Shown one piece after another: positions 34,270-44,399 of a stretch of 56,712 bases of DNA. The stretch is from positions 1 to 56,712 of the forward strand of contig CAIFEV010000007.1 in NCBI GenBank assembly GCA_903789615.1. The letters are read 5' to 3'. Below the pieces are notes generated by a model. It had not been told where the DNA came from, did not search any database, and saw only the letters and a list, made by a program, of their open reading frames with translations. Origin of the DNA: an uncultured Lachnospiraceae bacterium. GTDB lineage: Bacteria > Bacillota > Clostridia > Lachnospirales > Lachnospiraceae. How positions within the stretch are numbered: position 1 is the stretch's first letter; each line of letters opens with the position of its first letter. The translations under genes and the position numbers were made by a program.

Positions 34270-34298
34270 TTGCATCTTTTTTTTAATGCGTGTATACT
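34270..34298 (+). promoter_or_regulatory. S10 operon promoter
   Basis: TTGCAT (34270-34275) and TATACT (34293-34298) with 17 bp between, about 265 bases upstream of rpsJ. Confidence 0.75.
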
Positions 34299-34304
34299 AT
34301 CCAC

Positions 34305-34560
34305 GTTGTGGCATGATAGCTGTGAAACGGAGGTTGCTCTGAACACGGAAGTGTCCGGAGGTTTTCCGCGGAGCGAATGTCAAGGCCGGTTATTGCATCT
34401 GACCGGCGCAAACCTGGCGACAAGTCACTGTACAGAGATCTGTTAGAAAGAACAGAAATAGTGCGCGCATTTGCTGTTTTTGGGAACAGGACACGCACGG
34501 ATATGTTGTACAGTCACCGCTTGTCGTACTTCTAAAAAGTGCGAATATGGAGGCGACTTT
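34305..34560 (+). promoter_or_regulatory. Structured S10 operon leader RNA
   Basis: The long untranslated leader contains hairpin GCCGGT/ACCGGC (34385-34407). A long-range stem pairs CGACAAG (34418-34424) with CTTGTCG (34520-34526) and ACTGTACA (34427-34434) with TGTACAGT (34507-34514). Inside that stem, AACAG-AAAT can pair with ATTT-G-CTGTT (about 34453-34480). The stem closes about 20 bases before the rpsJ ribosome site. This suggests post-transcriptional control of the operon, perhaps by a ribosomal protein. The ligand is unknown. Confidence 0.6.
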
Positions 34561-34564
34561 TTTT

Positions 34565-34876
34565 ATGGCAGGAACAAGAATTATCCTTAAGGCTTATGAT
34601 CACAAGCTTCTTGACCAGTCCGCAAAGAAGCTGGTTGACAATCTGAAGAACGCTGGTGCTACGGTTTCCGGACCGGTTCCGCTTCCGACAAAGAAGGAAG
34701 TTGTTACAATTCTCCGCGCCGTTCACAAGTACAAGGATTCCAGAGAGCAGTTCGAGCAGCGCACTCACAAGAGACTGATCGACGTTATCAACCCGACACC
34801 GGAAGCGATGAAGGTTTTCAACAAGATCGAGCTGCCGGCCGGCGTTGAGGCTAACCTGAAGGAAATCAGAAAGTAA
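34565..34876 (+). CDS. rpsJ: 30S ribosomal protein S10 (uS10)
   Basis: The 103-residue protein has the family core '[28 protein letters not shown]' and '[20 protein letters not shown]'. Start at 34565 gives the normal length; an in-frame ATG at 34547 overlaps the GGAGG ribosome site and is rejected. S10 is in the 30S head and also acts as NusE. First gene of the operon. Confidence 0.97.
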   Translation: MAGTRIILKAYDHKLLDQSAKKLVDNLKNAGATVSGPVPLPTKKEVVTILRAVHKYKDSREQFEQRTHKRLIDVINPTPEAMKVFNKIELPAGVEANLKEIRK

Positions 34877-34997
34877 GCAGTATCAGGCGATCGATTCATC
34901 CGCCTTGTTCGCAAGACCGATAAGATGCAGCGGGATGCGTTTGAGACGGCTGTTTTGATATATGGCAGTCCGGGATTTCCCGGTAACTTTCTAGAAT

Positions 34998-35036
34998 GAC
35001 AGAATGCGCTGAGAGAACGGAATTCATCATTCTGTC
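34998..35036 (+). promoter_or_regulatory. Hairpin in the rpsJ-rplC gap
   Basis: GACAGAATG (34998-35006) pairs perfectly with CATTCTGTC (35028-35036). A smaller CCGGGA-TT-TCCCGG hairpin lies just upstream near 34972-34985. The larger hairpin ends 14 bases before the rplC ribosome site. The 185-base gap is long for this operon, so local regulation or RNA processing is possible. Confidence 0.5.
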
Positions 35037-35061
35037 CGCTGTAGAAAACAGGAGGAGTATT

Positions 35062-35697
35062 ATGAAAAAGGCTATTTTGGCAACGAAAGTCGGAATGACT
35101 CAGGTTTTCGATGAAAACGGCGTTCTGACTCCGGTAACTGTCCTCCAGGCTGGTCCCTGTGTTGTCACACAGGTAAAGACAGTCGCAAACGACGGTTACG
35201 ACGCGGTTCAGGTTGGTTTCGCTGACGTGGATGAGAAGCACGTCACAAAGCCGGTCAAGGGGCATTTTGACAAGGCAGAGGTTCCTTACAAGAGATTCGT
35301 AAGAGAGTTCCGCTTTGAGAATGCCGCTGACTACAAGGTGAAGGACGAGATCAAGGCAGACATCTTCACGGCAGGCGACAAGATCGACGCAACCGCGATC
35401 TCCAAGGGCAAAGGCTTTCAGGGCGCCATCAAGCGTTTCGGCCAGTCCAGAGGACCGATGGCGCATGGTTCCAAATTCCACAGACACCAGGGCTCTAACG
35501 GCTCCGCTACGACTCCGGGCCGCGTAAAGAAGGGCAAGGGAATGCCGGGACATATGGGCTCCAAGAGAATCACCATCCAGAATCTTCAGGTTGTCAGAGT
35601 TGATGCAGACAAGAATCTGATTCTGGTCCGCGGTGCGGTTCCGGGCCCGAGAAAGGCACTGGTCACAATCAGAGAAACCTCCAAGGTTTCCAAGTAA
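35062..35697 (+). CDS. rplC: 50S ribosomal protein L3 (uL3)
   Basis: The 211-residue protein starts at the ATG after GGAGGAG; a longer frame from 34996 crosses the hairpin and is rejected. Conserved blocks '[15 protein letters not shown]', '[12 protein letters not shown]' and '[15 protein letters not shown]' are present. L3 reaches into the peptidyl transferase centre and starts 50S assembly. Confidence 0.97.
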   Translation: MKKAILATKVGMTQVFDENGVLTPVTVLQAGPCVVTQVKTVANDGYDAVQVGFADVDEKHVTKPVKGHFDKAEVPYKRFVREFRFENAADYKVKDEIKADIFTAGDKIDATAISKGKGFQGAIKRFGQSRGPMAHGSKFHRHQGSNGSATTPGRVKKGKGMPGHMGSKRITIQNLQVVRVDADKNLILVRGAVPGPRKALVTIRETSKVSK

Positions 35698-35723
35698 GAC
35701 AGTAAGGAAGGAGGAACACACAG

Positions 35724-36344
35724 ATGGCAAATGTATCTGTATACAATATGAACGGCAGCGAAGTCGGAACGATGGAGCTGAACGACAAAGTATTCGGCGT
35801 TGAAGTCAATGAGCACCTGCTTCACGAAGCGGTTGTCAACACACTGGCAAACAGACGGCAGGGCACACAGGCAGCAAAGAACCGTTCTGCAGTTTCCGGC
35901 GGCGGCAGAAAGCCGTGGAGACAGAAGGGCACAGGCCATGCAAGACAGGGCTCGATCCGTGCTCCGCAGTGGAAAGGCGGCGGCGTTGTATTTGCTCCGC
36001 AGCCGAGAGACTATTCCTACAAGCTGAACAAAAAAGAGAAGAGAGCTGCTCTGTTCTCCGCTCTTTCGTCCAAGGTCAGTGACAACAACATGATCGTTCT
36101 GGATGAGTTCAAGCTCGATGAGATCAAGACCAAGAAGTTCGTTGAGGTTTTAAAGAACCTCAAGGCTGACAAGGCTCTGATCGTTCTTGACGGCGACAAC
36201 GCAAACGTTCTTCTGTCCGGAAGAAACGTAGCCGGCACGCAGATCATCGGGAGTGCAGACCTGAACACCTACGACGTTCTCAAGTACGACAAGCTGATCC
36301 TCACAAAGGCTGCTGTCGAAAGAATCGAGGAGGTTTACGCATAA
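35724..36344 (+). CDS. rplD: 50S ribosomal protein L4 (uL4)
   Basis: The 206-residue protein has the long exit-tunnel loop '[35 protein letters not shown]' and the globular C-terminal part. In E. coli L4 represses the S10 operon; whether it binds the leader here is not known. It shares one base with the rplW start (TAATG). Confidence 0.97.
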   Translation: MANVSVYNMNGSEVGTMELNDKVFGVEVNEHLLHEAVVNTLANRRQGTQAAKNRSAVSGGGRKPWRQKGTGHARQGSIRAPQWKGGGVVFAPQPRDYSYKLNKKEKRAALFSALSSKVSDNNMIVLDEFKLDEIKTKKFVEVLKNLKADKALIVLDGDNANVLLSGRNVAGTQIIGSADLNTYDVLKYDKLILTKAAVERIEEVYA

Positions 36345-36646
36345 TGGCAGACATCAAGTATTACGACGTCATCCTCAAGCCGGTTGTGACCGAGCAGTCG
36401 ATGGCTGATTCGGCGGACAAGAAGTACACCTTCCTGGTTAATCCGCAGGCAAACAAGACACAGATCAAAGAGGCTGTCGAGAAGATGTTCGACGGCGTCA
36501 AGGTCGTAAAGGTCAACACTCTCAACGCACAGGGCAAGACCAGAAGAGCGAACCGCACCGACGAGGGCAAGACAGCAAAAATCAAGAAGGCTGTTGTAAA
36601 GCTCAGCGAGGACAGCAAGGAAATCGAGATTTTCCAGGGACTGTAA
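36344..36646 (+). CDS. rplW: 50S ribosomal protein L23 (uL23)
   Basis: The 100-residue protein reads 'YYDVILKPVVTEQSMA...KYTFLVNPQANKTQIKEAVEKMFDGVKVVKVNT', the L23 pattern. L23 sits at the tunnel exit and docks trigger factor and SRP. Coupled to rplD by a one-base overlap. Confidence 0.97.
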   Translation: MADIKYYDVILKPVVTEQSMADSADKKYTFLVNPQANKTQIKEAVEKMFDGVKVVKVNTLNAQGKTRRANRTDEGKTAKIKKAVVKLSEDSKEIEIFQGL

Positions 36647-36705
36647 TCCGCCGGTCAAATGTGTAGAAAACAATATTACACATAGTTGAAAAAAAGGAGA
36701 AACAA

Positions 36706-37548
36706 ATGGGAATCAAGACTTATAACCCATATACGCCTTCCAGAAGGAATATGACAGGTTCCGATTTTTCCGAGATCACCAAGAAGACTCCGGAAAAGTC
36801 GCTCATCAGAGTTCAGGCCAGGACAGCCGGACGCAACAATCAGGGCAAGATCACGGTTCGTCATGCAGGCGGCGGCAACCGTCAGCATTACCGGATCGTC
36901 GACTTCAAGAGACTTAAGGACGGAATTCCGGCAAAGGTTATCGGTATCGAGTATGATCCGAACCGCACCGCCAACATCGCACTGATCTGCTACGCAGACG
37001 GCGAGAAGGCTTACATCCTCGCTCCGGAAGGCCTCACAGACGGCATGACCGTCATGAGCGGCCCGGACGCGGAAGTTCGCGTCGGAAACTGCCTTCCGTT
37101 CGAGAAGATCCCGGTTGGTACCATGATCCACAACATTGAGCTGTATCCGGGCAAGGGCGGCCAGATGGTCCGCGCAGCCGGCAATGCGGCACAGCTGATG
37201 GCCAAGGAAGGCAAGTACGCTACACTTCGTCTTCCGTCCGGCGAGATGCGCATGGTTCCGATTGAGTGCCGCGCAACTATCGGCGTTGTAGGCAACGGCG
37301 ACCACAACCTTATCAATCTGGGCAAGGCAGGCCGCAAGAGACATATGGGCGTCCGCCCGCACGTAAGAGGTTCTGTAATGAACCCGAATGACCATCCGCA
37401 CGGCGGTGGTGAGGGCCGCGCTCCGGTAGGACGTCCGGCTCCTATGACTCCCTGGGGCAAGAAAGCTATGGGCGTTATCACCCGTAAGTCCAAGAAGTAT
37501 TCTGACAAGCTTATCATCAGAAGGAAGAACGGCAGAGGAATCAAGTAA
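36706..37548 (+). CDS. rplB: 50S ribosomal protein L2 (uL2)
   Basis: The 280-residue protein is full length. '[30 protein letters not shown]' and the C-terminal '[24 protein letters not shown]', which includes the conserved His near the catalytic centre, are seen. AAAGGAG precedes the ATG. L2 joins the two subunits and supports peptidyl transfer. Confidence 0.98.
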   Translation: MGIKTYNPYTPSRRNMTGSDFSEITKKTPEKSLIRVQARTAGRNNQGKITVRHAGGGNRQHYRIVDFKRLKDGIPAKVIGIEYDPNRTANIALICYADGEKAYILAPEGLTDGMTVMSGPDAEVRVGNCLPFEKIPVGTMIHNIELYPGKGGQMVRAAGNAAQLMAKEGKYATLRLPSGEMRMVPIECRATIGVVGNGDHNLINLGKAGRKRHMGVRPHVRGSVMNPNDHPHGGGEGRAPVGRPAPMTPWGKKAMGVITRKSKKYSDKLIIRRKNGRGIK

Positions 37549-37569
37549 AGAAAGGGAGGACACGACTAC

Positions 37570-37848
37570 ATGTCTCGTTCGTTAAAGAAGGGGCTGTTCG
37601 TTGATGACAGCCTTATGAAGCAGATTGATAAATATGCGGACTCCACGGAAAAGCCGATGATCAAGACCTGGTCCCGTGCTTCCATGGTCATTCCGAAGAT
37701 GGTCGGTTTCACGATCAGTGTTCATAACGGCCGCAAGCATGTTCCGGTCATGATCACAGAGGATATGGTCGGTCACAAGCTCGGTGAGTTCGTAGAGACA
37801 AGAACCTTCCGCGGCCACCGCAAGGTTGACGAGAAGACCTCGGGCTGA
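37570..37848 (+). CDS. rpsS: 30S ribosomal protein S19 (uS19)
   Basis: The 92-residue protein begins '[19 protein letters not shown]' and contains '[27 protein letters not shown]', matching S19 of the 30S head. Normal length, GGGAGG ribosome site. Confidence 0.98.
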   Translation: MSRSLKKGLFVDDSLMKQIDKYADSTEKPMIKTWSRASMVIPKMVGFTISVHNGRKHVPVMITEDMVGHKLGEFVETRTFRGHRKVDEKTSG

Positions 37849-37869
37849 TTGTGAAAGGAGGACATTGAA

Positions 37870-38256
37870 ATGGCTAAGGGACACAGATCTCAAATCAAGA
37901 GAGACAGAAATGCGGTCAGAGATACAAGACCGAGAGCAACGGTTTCATTTGCCAGGGTATCCGTTCAGAAAGCCTGCTACATTCTCGACGCAATCCGCGG
38001 TAAGAGCATTGATGAGGCGCTGGCAATCGTAACATACAATCCGAGATATGCTTCGGAAGTTCTTCGTAAGCTTCTTCGCTCGGCAGCAGCAAATGCTGAG
38101 AACAACAATGGCATGGATCCTGCAGGCCTCTATGTTGAGGAGTGCTATGCGAACCGCGGCCCGATTATGAAGAGAATCCAGCCGAGAGCGCAGGGCAGAG
38201 CCTACAGAATCGAAAAGAGAACAAGCCACATCACCGTTGTTCTGAATGAGAGATAA
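37870..38256 (+). CDS. rplV: 50S ribosomal protein L22 (uL22)
   Basis: The 128-residue protein carries '[44 protein letters not shown]' and the tunnel hairpin '[34 protein letters not shown]'. It lines the exit tunnel. Good AAAGGAGG site upstream. Confidence 0.97.
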   Translation: MAKGHRSQIKRDRNAVRDTRPRATVSFARVSVQKACYILDAIRGKSIDEALAIVTYNPRYASEVLRKLLRSAAANAENNNGMDPAGLYVEECYANRGPIMKRIQPRAQGRAYRIEKRTSHITVVLNER

Positions 38257-38270
38257 GGAAGGAGATTTAC

Positions 38271-39293
38271 ATGGGACAGAAAGTAAATCCGCATGGCCTC
38301 AGAGTTGGAATCATCAAGGGATGGAGCTCCAACTGGTATGCAAGCAAAGAGGATTTTTCTGACAACCTCATGGAGGATCAGAAGATCAGAAAGTATATTA
38401 AGAACCGTCTTTTCCTCTCCAACAAGGAAAAAGGATCGATGGGCGCTGCGCAGGATGAGCTGAAGAATCTTCTTGACGCAAGAGTAAAGCTCAAGGCTGA
38501 CTACAAGGCCGCTTCCGCAAAGGCTGCTGAGGAGCAGACCGAAGAGGACAAGGCAGTCATCGCCGGCTATGAGGACACGCTCAAGAAGAATCAGGAAGAT
38601 GCTGCTGCAATCCGCAAGGAAATCGAGAAGGAGACAAAGAAACACTCCATTTTCGAGAGCGCAATCAGCCATATCGATATCGAGCGCACGAACTCCAGAC
38701 TCAAGATCACGGTTTACACCGGCAAGCCGGGCGTAATGATCGGACCGAAGGGCGCAAACATCGAGGCCCTGAAGAGCGATCTGTGCAAAGACCTCAAGAT
38801 CAGAGTGAGAAAGAACGGCGCCGGTGAGAGCAAGAAGAGAACTTATACTTCGGTTGACATCGACATCGAGGCAATTGAGAATCCGGAACTGGATGCTCAG
38901 CTTGTTGCCGAGAACATTGCCGATCAGCTCGAGAAGCGTATCGCATTCCGCCGCGCTATGAAGAACGCCATCGACAAGACAATGATGGCCGGCGCGAAGG
39001 GAATCAAAGTTCAGTGCTCCGGACGTCTTGCCGGTGCGGATATCGCCCGCAGCGAGACACACAGCCGCGGCACCATTCCGCTTCAGATGCTTCGTGCGGA
39101 CATCAACTACGGATTTGCAGAGGCCAACACGACCTATGGTAAGGTCGGCGTCAAGGCCTGGATCTACGAGGGCGAAGTTCTTCCGACGACCAGAAGAGAA
39201 GGTCAGAGAGACGGTGACCGTCGCGGAAGAAAGTTCGACAACAAGCGCCCTGCCAGAAGAAGAAACGGCGGCAGAGAAGGGAGCGATAAATAA
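38271..39293 (+). CDS. rpsC: 30S ribosomal protein S3 (uS3) with large insertion
   Basis: The protein is 340 residues, against about 210-240 usually. The N-terminus (1-48) and the KH domain onward (from about 127, GPKG loop near 158-161, later '[17 protein letters not shown]') are normal. Between them lies a charged Lys/Glu/Ala-rich stretch at about 49-127 that should form a helical hairpin or coiled coil. The reading frame is continuous and codon use matches its neighbours, so this is a real extension and not a frameshift. The C-terminus is also long and Arg-rich. It ends one base into rplP. Confidence 0.95.
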   Translation: MGQKVNPHGLRVGIIKGWSSNWYASKEDFSDNLMEDQKIRKYIKNRLFLSNKEKGSMGAAQDELKNLLDARVKLKADYKAASAKAAEEQTEEDKAVIAGYEDTLKKNQEDAAAIRKEIEKETKKHSIFESAISHIDIERTNSRLKITVYTGKPGVMIGPKGANIEALKSDLCKDLKIRVRKNGAGESKKRTYTSVDIDIEAIENPELDAQLVAENIADQLEKRIAFRRAMKNAIDKTMMAGAKGIKVQCSGRLAGADIARSETHSRGTIPLQMLRADINYGFAEANTTYGKVGVKAWIYEGEVLPTTRREGQRDGDRRGRKFDNKRPARRRNGGREGSDK

Positions 39294-39724
39294 TGTTAAT
39301 CCCGAAGAGAGTTAAGCACAGAAGACAGTTCCGCGGAAGAATGAAGGGCAAGGCTTTCCGCGGTGCAACCGTTCAGCACGGTGATTTCGGTCTTGCAGCG
39401 GTTGAACCCTGCTGGATTAAGTCCAATCAGATTGAGGCAGCCCGTATCGCCATGACACGTTACATCAAGCGTGGCGGTCAGGTATTCATCCGGATCTTCC
39501 CCGACAAGCCGGTAACCGGCAAGCCGATCGGCGTTCGAATGGGTAAAGGTAAAGGTAATCTGGAGTACTGGGTAGCAGTAGTAAAGCCGGGCCGGATCAT
39601 GTTCGAGATCGAGGGCGTCAGTGAAGAGGATGCCAAGGAAGCCCTTCGTCTTGCAGCTCAGAAACTTCCGTGCAAGTGCAAAATCGTTTCCCGTGCGGAC
39701 CTGGAAGGCGGTGACAAACAGTGA
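39293..39724 (+). CDS. rplP: 50S ribosomal protein L16 (uL16)
   Basis: The 143-residue protein starts '[24 protein letters not shown]' and has '[39 protein letters not shown]', standard for L16 near the A site. Overlaps rpsC by one base and rpmC by four. Confidence 0.98.
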   Translation: MLIPKRVKHRRQFRGRMKGKAFRGATVQHGDFGLAAVEPCWIKSNQIEAARIAMTRYIKRGGQVFIRIFPDKPVTGKPIGVRMGKGKGNLEYWVAVVKPGRIMFEIEGVSEEDAKEALRLAAQKLPCKCKIVSRADLEGGDKQ

Positions 39725-39918
39725 AGACCAAAGCGTATGTTGATGAACTGAAGACTAAGAGTGCTGCAGAACTGGCTGATGAGCTCGTAGCTGCCAAGAA
39801 GGAACTGTTTAATCTCAGATTCCAGAACGCTACCAATCAGCTTGACAATACAAGCCGTATTCGTGAGGTCCGCAGAAATATTGCCCGGATCCAGACGCTG
39901 CTTGCAGCGATTCAGTAA
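39721..39918 (+). CDS. rpmC: 50S ribosomal protein L29 (uL29)
   Basis: The 65-residue protein starts with GTG overlapping the rplP stop (GTGA), so translation is probably coupled. '[19 protein letters not shown]'-like and '[19 protein letters not shown]' segments identify L29 at the tunnel exit. Confidence 0.96.
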   Translation: MKTKAYVDELKTKSAAELADELVAAKKELFNLRFQNATNQLDNTSRIREVRRNIARIQTLLAAIQ

Positions 39919-39942
39919 TTCGAGATCCCGGAGGATAGAATC

Positions 39943-40200
39943 ATGGAAGAAAGAAACTTAAGAAAGACCCGTACCGGCAAGGTTGTCAGCAACAAGATGG
40001 ACAAGACAATCGTCGTTGCTGTTCAGGATAACGTTGAGCATCCTCTTTATCACAAGATCGTAAAGAGAACCTACAAGCTCAAGGCTCATGACGAGAAGAA
40101 TGAGTGCAATGTAGGCGATACCGTTCGGGTAATGGAGACCAGACCGCTGTCCAAAGACAAGAGATGGAGACTGGTTGAGATCATTGCCAAGGCTCAGTGA
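39943..40200 (+). CDS. rpsQ: 30S ribosomal protein S17 (uS17)
   Basis: The 85-residue protein reads '[48 protein letters not shown]', the S17 OB-fold pattern. It binds 16S rRNA early in assembly. Ribosome site GGAGG upstream. Confidence 0.98.
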   Translation: MEERNLRKTRTGKVVSNKMDKTIVVAVQDNVEHPLYHKIVKRTYKLKAHDEKNECNVGDTVRVMETRPLSKDKRWRLVEIIAKAQ

Positions 40201-40220
40201 GTACGGAAAGGGGAATATAA

Positions 40221-40589
40221 ATGGTACAGCAGGAGACCAGACTGAAGGTCGCTGATAATACCGGTGCCAGAGAACTTCTCTGCATCCGTGTTATGGGCGG
40301 TTCAACTAGAAGATATGCCGGCATCGGCGATATTATCGTAGCTTCTGTCAAAGATGCAACACCAGGCGGCGTTGTAAAGAAGGGCGACGTAGTCAAAGCT
40401 GTCGTTGTCCGCACGGTCAAGAGCAATCGCAGAGCAGACGGCTCTTACATCCGTTTCGATGAGAATGCTGCTGTGATTATCAACGACGACAAGACACCGA
40501 CGGGCACCCGTATTTTTGGACCGGTTGCAAGAGAGCTCCGCAACAAGGGCTTCATGAAGATCGTTTCGCTTGCACCGGAAGTATTATAA
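40221..40589 (+). CDS. rplN: 50S ribosomal protein L14 (uL14)
   Basis: The 122-residue protein is full length with '[26 protein letters not shown]' and '[28 protein letters not shown]'. It lies at the subunit interface. Confidence 0.98.
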   Translation: MVQQETRLKVADNTGARELLCIRVMGGSTRRYAGIGDIIVASVKDATPGGVVKKGDVVKAVVVRTVKSNRRADGSYIRFDENAAVIINDDKTPTGTRIFGPVARELRNKGFMKIVSLAPEVL

Positions 40590-40600
40590 GGAGGTTCCGC

Positions 40601-40912
40601 ATGTCAGCAGTCAGAATTAAAAAGGGCGATACAGTCAAGGTTATCGCCGGCAAAGATAAAGGCGCTACCGGAAAGGTAAAGAGCGTTAACGCCAGTAAGC
40701 ACACGGCTGTCGTTGAAGGCGTCAACATGATGACCAAGAGCGCGAAGCCGAGTCAGGCAAATCCGAACGGCGGCATCATTCACCAGGAAGCTCCGATCGA
40801 TATTTCCAACCTTATGTATTTTGCAGATGATAAGGTCAGCAGAATCGGTTATCAGTTCCAGGATGGCAAGAAGGTACGCGTTGCGAAGGCAACCGGCAAG
40901 GTCATCGACTGA
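40601..40912 (+). CDS. rplX: 50S ribosomal protein L24 (uL24)
   Basis: The 103-residue KOW-domain protein has '[25 protein letters not shown]' and '[18 protein letters not shown]'. It starts 50S folding. TAAGGAGG overlaps the end of rplN. Confidence 0.98.
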   Translation: MSAVRIKKGDTVKVIAGKDKGATGKVKSVNASKHTAVVEGVNMMTKSAKPSQANPNGGIIHQEAPIDISNLMYFADDKVSRIGYQFQDGKKVRVAKATGKVID

Positions 40913-40935
40913 CAGCGGCGTAAGGAGGAAGATAC

Positions 40936-41478
40936 ATGAGCAGCAGACTCAAAGAGTTATACGATACAGAAATCACAAAGCAGCTGACCGAAAAGTTCGG
41001 ATACAAGAACCCGATGCAGGTTCCGAAGATCGACAAGATCGTTGTGAATATGCGTGTCGGTGAAGCAAAGGAGAACTCCAAGCTTCTTGATTCCGCTGTA
41101 GCGGATATGGAGAAGATCACCGGTCAGCATGCTGTTCGCACCAAAGCCAAGAACTCCATCGCCAACTTCAAGATCCGTGAGGGTCAGGCAATCGGCTGCA
41201 AGACTACTCTTCGCGGCGACAAGATGTATGAGTTCCTTGGCCGCCTTGTAAATCTCGCTCTTCCGCGTGTCCGCGACTTCCGCGGCGTAAGCCCGGATTC
41301 CTTTGACGGCAGAGGCAACTATGCGCTCGGCATCAAAGAGCAGATCATCTTCCCGGAGATCGAGTACGATAAGATCGACAAGGTAAGAGGCATGGACATC
41401 ATCATCACGACCACGGCAAAGACCGATGAGGAAGCCAGAGAGCTTCTCAGAGACTTCGGAATGCCGTTCAGAAGGTAA
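40936..41478 (+). CDS. rplE: 50S ribosomal protein L5 (uL5)
   Basis: The 180-residue protein has '[21 protein letters not shown]', '[37 protein letters not shown]' and '[22 protein letters not shown]'. It carries 5S rRNA to the central protuberance. Confidence 0.98.
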   Translation: MSSRLKELYDTEITKQLTEKFGYKNPMQVPKIDKIVVNMRVGEAKENSKLLDSAVADMEKITGQHAVRTKAKNSIANFKIREGQAIGCKTTLRGDKMYEFLGRLVNLALPRVRDFRGVSPDSFDGRGNYALGIKEQIIFPEIEYDKIDKVRGMDIIITTTAKTDEEARELLRDFGMPFRR

Positions 41479-41493
41479 GCAGGAGGAGATAAG

Positions 41494-41679
41494 ATGGCAA
41501 AGGCATCGATGAAGGCAAAGCAGCAGAAGCCTCAGAAGTACTCCACCAGAGAGTACACACGCTGCAAGATTTGCGGCCGTCCGCATTCAGTTCTCAGAAA
41601 GTACGGAATCTGCAGAATCTGCTTCCGTGAATTAGCTTACAAGGGTGAGATCCCGGGTGTTCGCAAGGCATCCTGGTAA
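41494..41679 (+). CDS. rpsZ: 30S ribosomal protein S14, zinc type
   Basis: The 61-residue short S14 has both zinc pairs, CKIC (near 27-30) and CRIC (near 43-46), so it is the C+ form (rpsN1/rpsZ). Without a zinc-free paralogue in view, nothing can be said about zinc sparing. Agrees with a Clostridia host. Confidence 0.97.
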   Translation: MAKASMKAKQQKPQKYSTREYTRCKICGRPHSVLRKYGICRICFRELAYKGEIPGVRKASW

Positions 41680-41704
41680 TCGACGAAATTAGGAGGAGTT
41701 AATC

Positions 41705-42100
41705 ATGACAGATCCAATTGCAGATATGCTGACAAGAATCCGGAATGCCAATACGCGCCGTCACGACACAGTTGATGTTCCGGCTTCCAGAATGAAGGTT
41801 TCCATCGCTGAGATCCTTCTCAACGAAGGCTACATTCAGTCCTATGAACTGGTTGATGCAGGAAGCTACAAGAACATTCACATCACGCTGAAGTACGGCA
41901 GAGACAAGAACGAGAAGGTCATCAACGGCCTTAAGAGAATCTCCAAGCCGGGTCTCCGTGTATACGCTGACAAGGAAGAACTGCCGAGAGTACTCGGCGG
42001 CCTTGGCATCGCGATCATCTCCACCAACAAAGGCGTGCTTACCGACAAGGAAGCAAGAAAGCTCGGCGTTGGCGGTGAGGTTCTCGCTTACATCTGGTAA
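41705..42100 (+). CDS. rpsH: 30S ribosomal protein S8 (uS8)
   Basis: The 131-residue protein begins '[31 protein letters not shown]' and ends '[22 protein letters not shown]', both diagnostic. In E. coli S8 represses the spc operon. Confidence 0.98.
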   Translation: MTDPIADMLTRIRNANTRRHDTVDVPASRMKVSIAEILLNEGYIQSYELVDAGSYKNIHITLKYGRDKNEKVINGLKRISKPGLRVYADKEELPRVLGGLGIAIISTNKGVLTDKEARKLGVGGEVLAYIW

Positions 42101-42117
42101 TCGGGGACAGAGGAAGT

Positions 42118-42216
42118 CTTTTCCGGAGTTATTTGCCGGAAGAGCATGCAGGAATTGAATAATACGCAATCCTGGTATAAACGTTACGAAGCAACCGCGG
42201 CGGACTTTCGCTGCGG
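42118..42216 (+). promoter_or_regulatory. Two hairpins in the rpsH-rplF gap
   Basis: The 142-base gap holds CTTTTCCGG/CCGGAAGAG (42118-42144, 9 bp with one G-U) and CCGCGGCG/CGCTGCGG (42195-42216, 8 bp with one G-U). The second lies about 13 bases before the rplF ribosome site TAGGAGG. Neither has a strong T-run, so control or processing is more likely than termination. Confidence 0.5.
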
Positions 42217-42242
42217 CAACCCATATAGGAGGTTATGCAGGC

Positions 42243-42788
42243 ATGTCACGTATCGGTAGAATGCCCATCGCTATCCCGGCAGGTGTTACGGTTGAGGTAG
42301 CAGAAAATAATGTTGTGACAGTAAAAGGACCGAAGGGAACCCTCACGAGAACCTTCGCTCCGGAGATGAAGATCGAAGTCAACGGTCAGGAAATCACTGT
42401 TTCCAGACCGGACGATGAGAAGAAGAGCAAGTCTCTTCACGGACTGACGAGAACACTGCTCCATAACATGGTTATCGGAGTTACGGAAGGATTTTCCAAG
42501 ACCCTCCAGATCGTTGGTACCGGTTACCGCGCGAGCAAGAAGGGCAGCACGCTTGTGCTGAACCTGGCCTACTCTCACCCGATTGAGATGCAGGATCCGG
42601 AAGGACTTGAATCTGTAATTGATGACAAGGCAAACACGATCACCGTCAAGGGCATCAGCAAAGAGGCGGTCGGTCAGTATGCCGCAGAGATCAGATCCAA
42701 GAGAGCACCGGAACCGTACAAGGGCAAGGGTATCAAGTACGCGGATGAAGTTATCAGACGCAAGGCTGGTAAGACCGGTAAGAAATAA
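42243..42788 (+). CDS. rplF: 50S ribosomal protein L6 (uL6)
   Basis: The 181-residue protein has '[19 protein letters not shown]', '[12 protein letters not shown]' and the C-terminal '[35 protein letters not shown]'. It lies near the sarcin-ricin loop. Confidence 0.98.
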   Translation: MSRIGRMPIAIPAGVTVEVAENNVVTVKGPKGTLTRTFAPEMKIEVNGQEITVSRPDDEKKSKSLHGLTRTLLHNMVIGVTEGFSKTLQIVGTGYRASKKGSTLVLNLAYSHPIEMQDPEGLESVIDDKANTITVKGISKEAVGQYAAEIRSKRAPEPYKGKGIKYADEVIRRKAGKTGKK

Positions 42789-42806
42789 TAGAAGGAGGGC
42801 GCAAAT

Positions 42807-43175
42807 ATGGTCAGCAAGAAATGCAGAACAGATGTGCGTGAAGCTAAGCACAGAAGATTACGGAACCGTTACAGCGGCACGGCTGAAAGACCGCGTCTGG
42901 CTGTTTTCCGCAGCAATAAGCATATGTATGCACAGATTATTGACGATACCGTCGGCAGGACGCTTGTTTCCGCTTCCACGCTTGACAAGGAAGTGAAAGA
43001 GGGTCTTGAGAAGACCAATGATGTCGCTGCTGCAGCGGCTGTCGGCACAGCAGTTGCCAAAAGAGCTCTGGAGAAGGGAATCAAAGAGGTGGTTTTCGAC
43101 CGCGGCGGTTTCCTGTATGCAGGCAAGATCAAGGCACTTGCAGACGCAGCCCGCGAAGCTGGTCTTGAATTCTAA
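42807..43175 (+). CDS. rplR: 50S ribosomal protein L18 (uL18)
   Basis: The 122-residue protein reads '[42 protein letters not shown]' and '[26 protein letters not shown]'. It binds 5S rRNA. Confidence 0.98.
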   Translation: MVSKKCRTDVREAKHRRLRNRYSGTAERPRLAVFRSNKHMYAQIIDDTVGRTLVSASTLDKEVKEGLEKTNDVAAAAAVGTAVAKRALEKGIKEVVFDRGGFLYAGKIKALADAAREAGLEF

Positions 43176-43194
43176 TCGGAGGACATTGCAGACT

Positions 43195-43698
43195 ATGGCA
43201 CGAAACAATATGAATTCCGAAGATTCGGGATTAAAGGATAATGTAGTAGCGATCAAGCGCGTCGTTAAGGTTGTAAAAGGCGGCCGTAACATGCGTTTCT
43301 CCGCACTTGTCGTAGTAGGTGACGGCGAGGGTAAGGTCGGCGCCGGCATCGGCAAGGCTGCCGAGGTTCCGGAAGCGATCCGCAAGGGCAAGGAAGCAGC
43401 TGCAAGACATATGATCTCTGTTCCGCTTGATCAGAACAACTCTGTTCCGCACGACTACATCGGTCATTACTGCGGCGCTACCGTTCTTCTGAAGAGAGCA
43501 CCGGAAGGTACCGGTATCATCGCAGGCGGCCCGGCCCGTTCCGTTCTGGACCTGGCAGGAATCAAGAACATCCGTACAAAGTCTCTCGGATCCAACAACA
43601 AGCAGAACGTTGTACTTGCTACGATCGAGGCTCTCAAGGCCATGAAGACACCGGAGCAGGTTGCACGCCTGAGAGGCAAGGCTGTCGAGGAACTTTGA
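43195..43698 (+). CDS. rpsE: 30S ribosomal protein S5 (uS5)
   Basis: The 167-residue protein starts at 43195 ([12 protein letters not shown]); an extended frame from 43006 lies inside rplR and is rejected. '[34 protein letters not shown]' is the S5 signature. It helps decoding accuracy. Confidence 0.97.
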   Translation: MARNNMNSEDSGLKDNVVAIKRVVKVVKGGRNMRFSALVVVGDGEGKVGAGIGKAAEVPEAIRKGKEAAARHMISVPLDQNNSVPHDYIGHYCGATVLLKRAPEGTGIIAGGPARSVLDLAGIKNIRTKSLGSNNKQNVVLATIEALKAMKTPEQVARLRGKAVEEL

Positions 43699-43707
43699 TT
43701 TTGATTT

Positions 43708-43732
43708 CCTGTCCCGAATCATCCGGGACAGG
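43708..43732 (+). terminator. Internal terminator-like hairpin between rpsE and rpmD
   Basis: CCTGTCCCG (43708-43716) and CGGGACAGG (43724-43732) form a perfect 9-bp stem with a 7-base loop, followed by GGATTTTC. The weak T tract suggests partial attenuation or an RNase site more than full termination. Confidence 0.6.
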
Positions 43733-43758
43733 GGATTTTCAGAGAATGGAGAACTGAA

Positions 43759-43941
43759 ATGGACAAGAAGTTAAGAATCGAACTGATCAAGTCTCCGGTC
43801 AGCTGCGTTCCGAGACACAGAGCCACAGCGGCTGCGATGGGACTCAACAAGATGCATAAGGTTGTTGTACTTCCGGACAACGCTGCGACAAGAGGTCAGA
43901 TTCAGCAGATCGGATATATGTTAAAGGTTGAGGAAGTCTGA
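43759..43941 (+). CDS. rpmD: 50S ribosomal protein L30 (uL30)
   Basis: The 60-residue protein '[39 protein letters not shown]' matches L30. Normal length. Confidence 0.96.
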   Translation: MDKKLRIELIKSPVSCVPRHRATAAAMGLNKMHKVVVLPDNAATRGQIQQIGYMLKVEEV

Positions 43942-43961
43942 AGACCGGAGAGGAGTTTAAA

Positions 43962-44399
43962 ATGGATTTATCAAATTTAAAGCCGGCTGCAGGCGCTAAG
44001 ACGAAGTCTTTCAGAAAAGGCCGCGGCAACGGTTCTGGCAACGGAAAGACGGCTGGTTACGGAACAAAGGGCCAGAAGGCACGTTCCGGAGCTCCGAGAC
44101 CGGGCTTCGAAGGCGGCCAGATGCCTCTTTACAGAAGAATTCCGAAGAGAGGTTTCAAGAACTACAACAGAAAGCAGATCGTTGCGATCGATGTTCAGTA
44201 CCTGAACCGCTTTGAGGATGGAGCAGAGATTACAGCCGAGGCACTCAGAGACGCCGGCATTGTCAAGAATTCCAGAGACGGCATCAAGATCCTCGGCGGA
44301 GGCGAGCTCACCAGGAAGCTGACTGTCAAGGCCAGCGCATTCTCCGCAGGCGCTAAGGAAAAGATTGAGAAACTGGGCGGTACCTGCGAGGTAATCTGA
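43962..44399 (+). CDS. rplO: 50S ribosomal protein L15 (uL15)
   Basis: The 145-residue protein has '[48 protein letters not shown]', a standard L15 glycine- and basic-rich arm. Overlaps the secY start by one base. Confidence 0.98.
   Translation: MDLSNLKPAAGAKTKSFRKGRGNGSGNGKTAGYGTKGQKARSGAPRPGFEGGQMPLYRRIPKRGFKNYNRKQIVAIDVQYLNRFEDGAEITAEALRDAGIVKNSRDGIKILGGGELTRKLTVKASAFSAGAKEKIEKLGGTCEVI

Noticed and set aside
38415-38655. Frameshift or fusion in rpsC
   Set aside because: The frame is open through the insertion and both sides are normal uS3, so an in-frame extension is the simpler reading.
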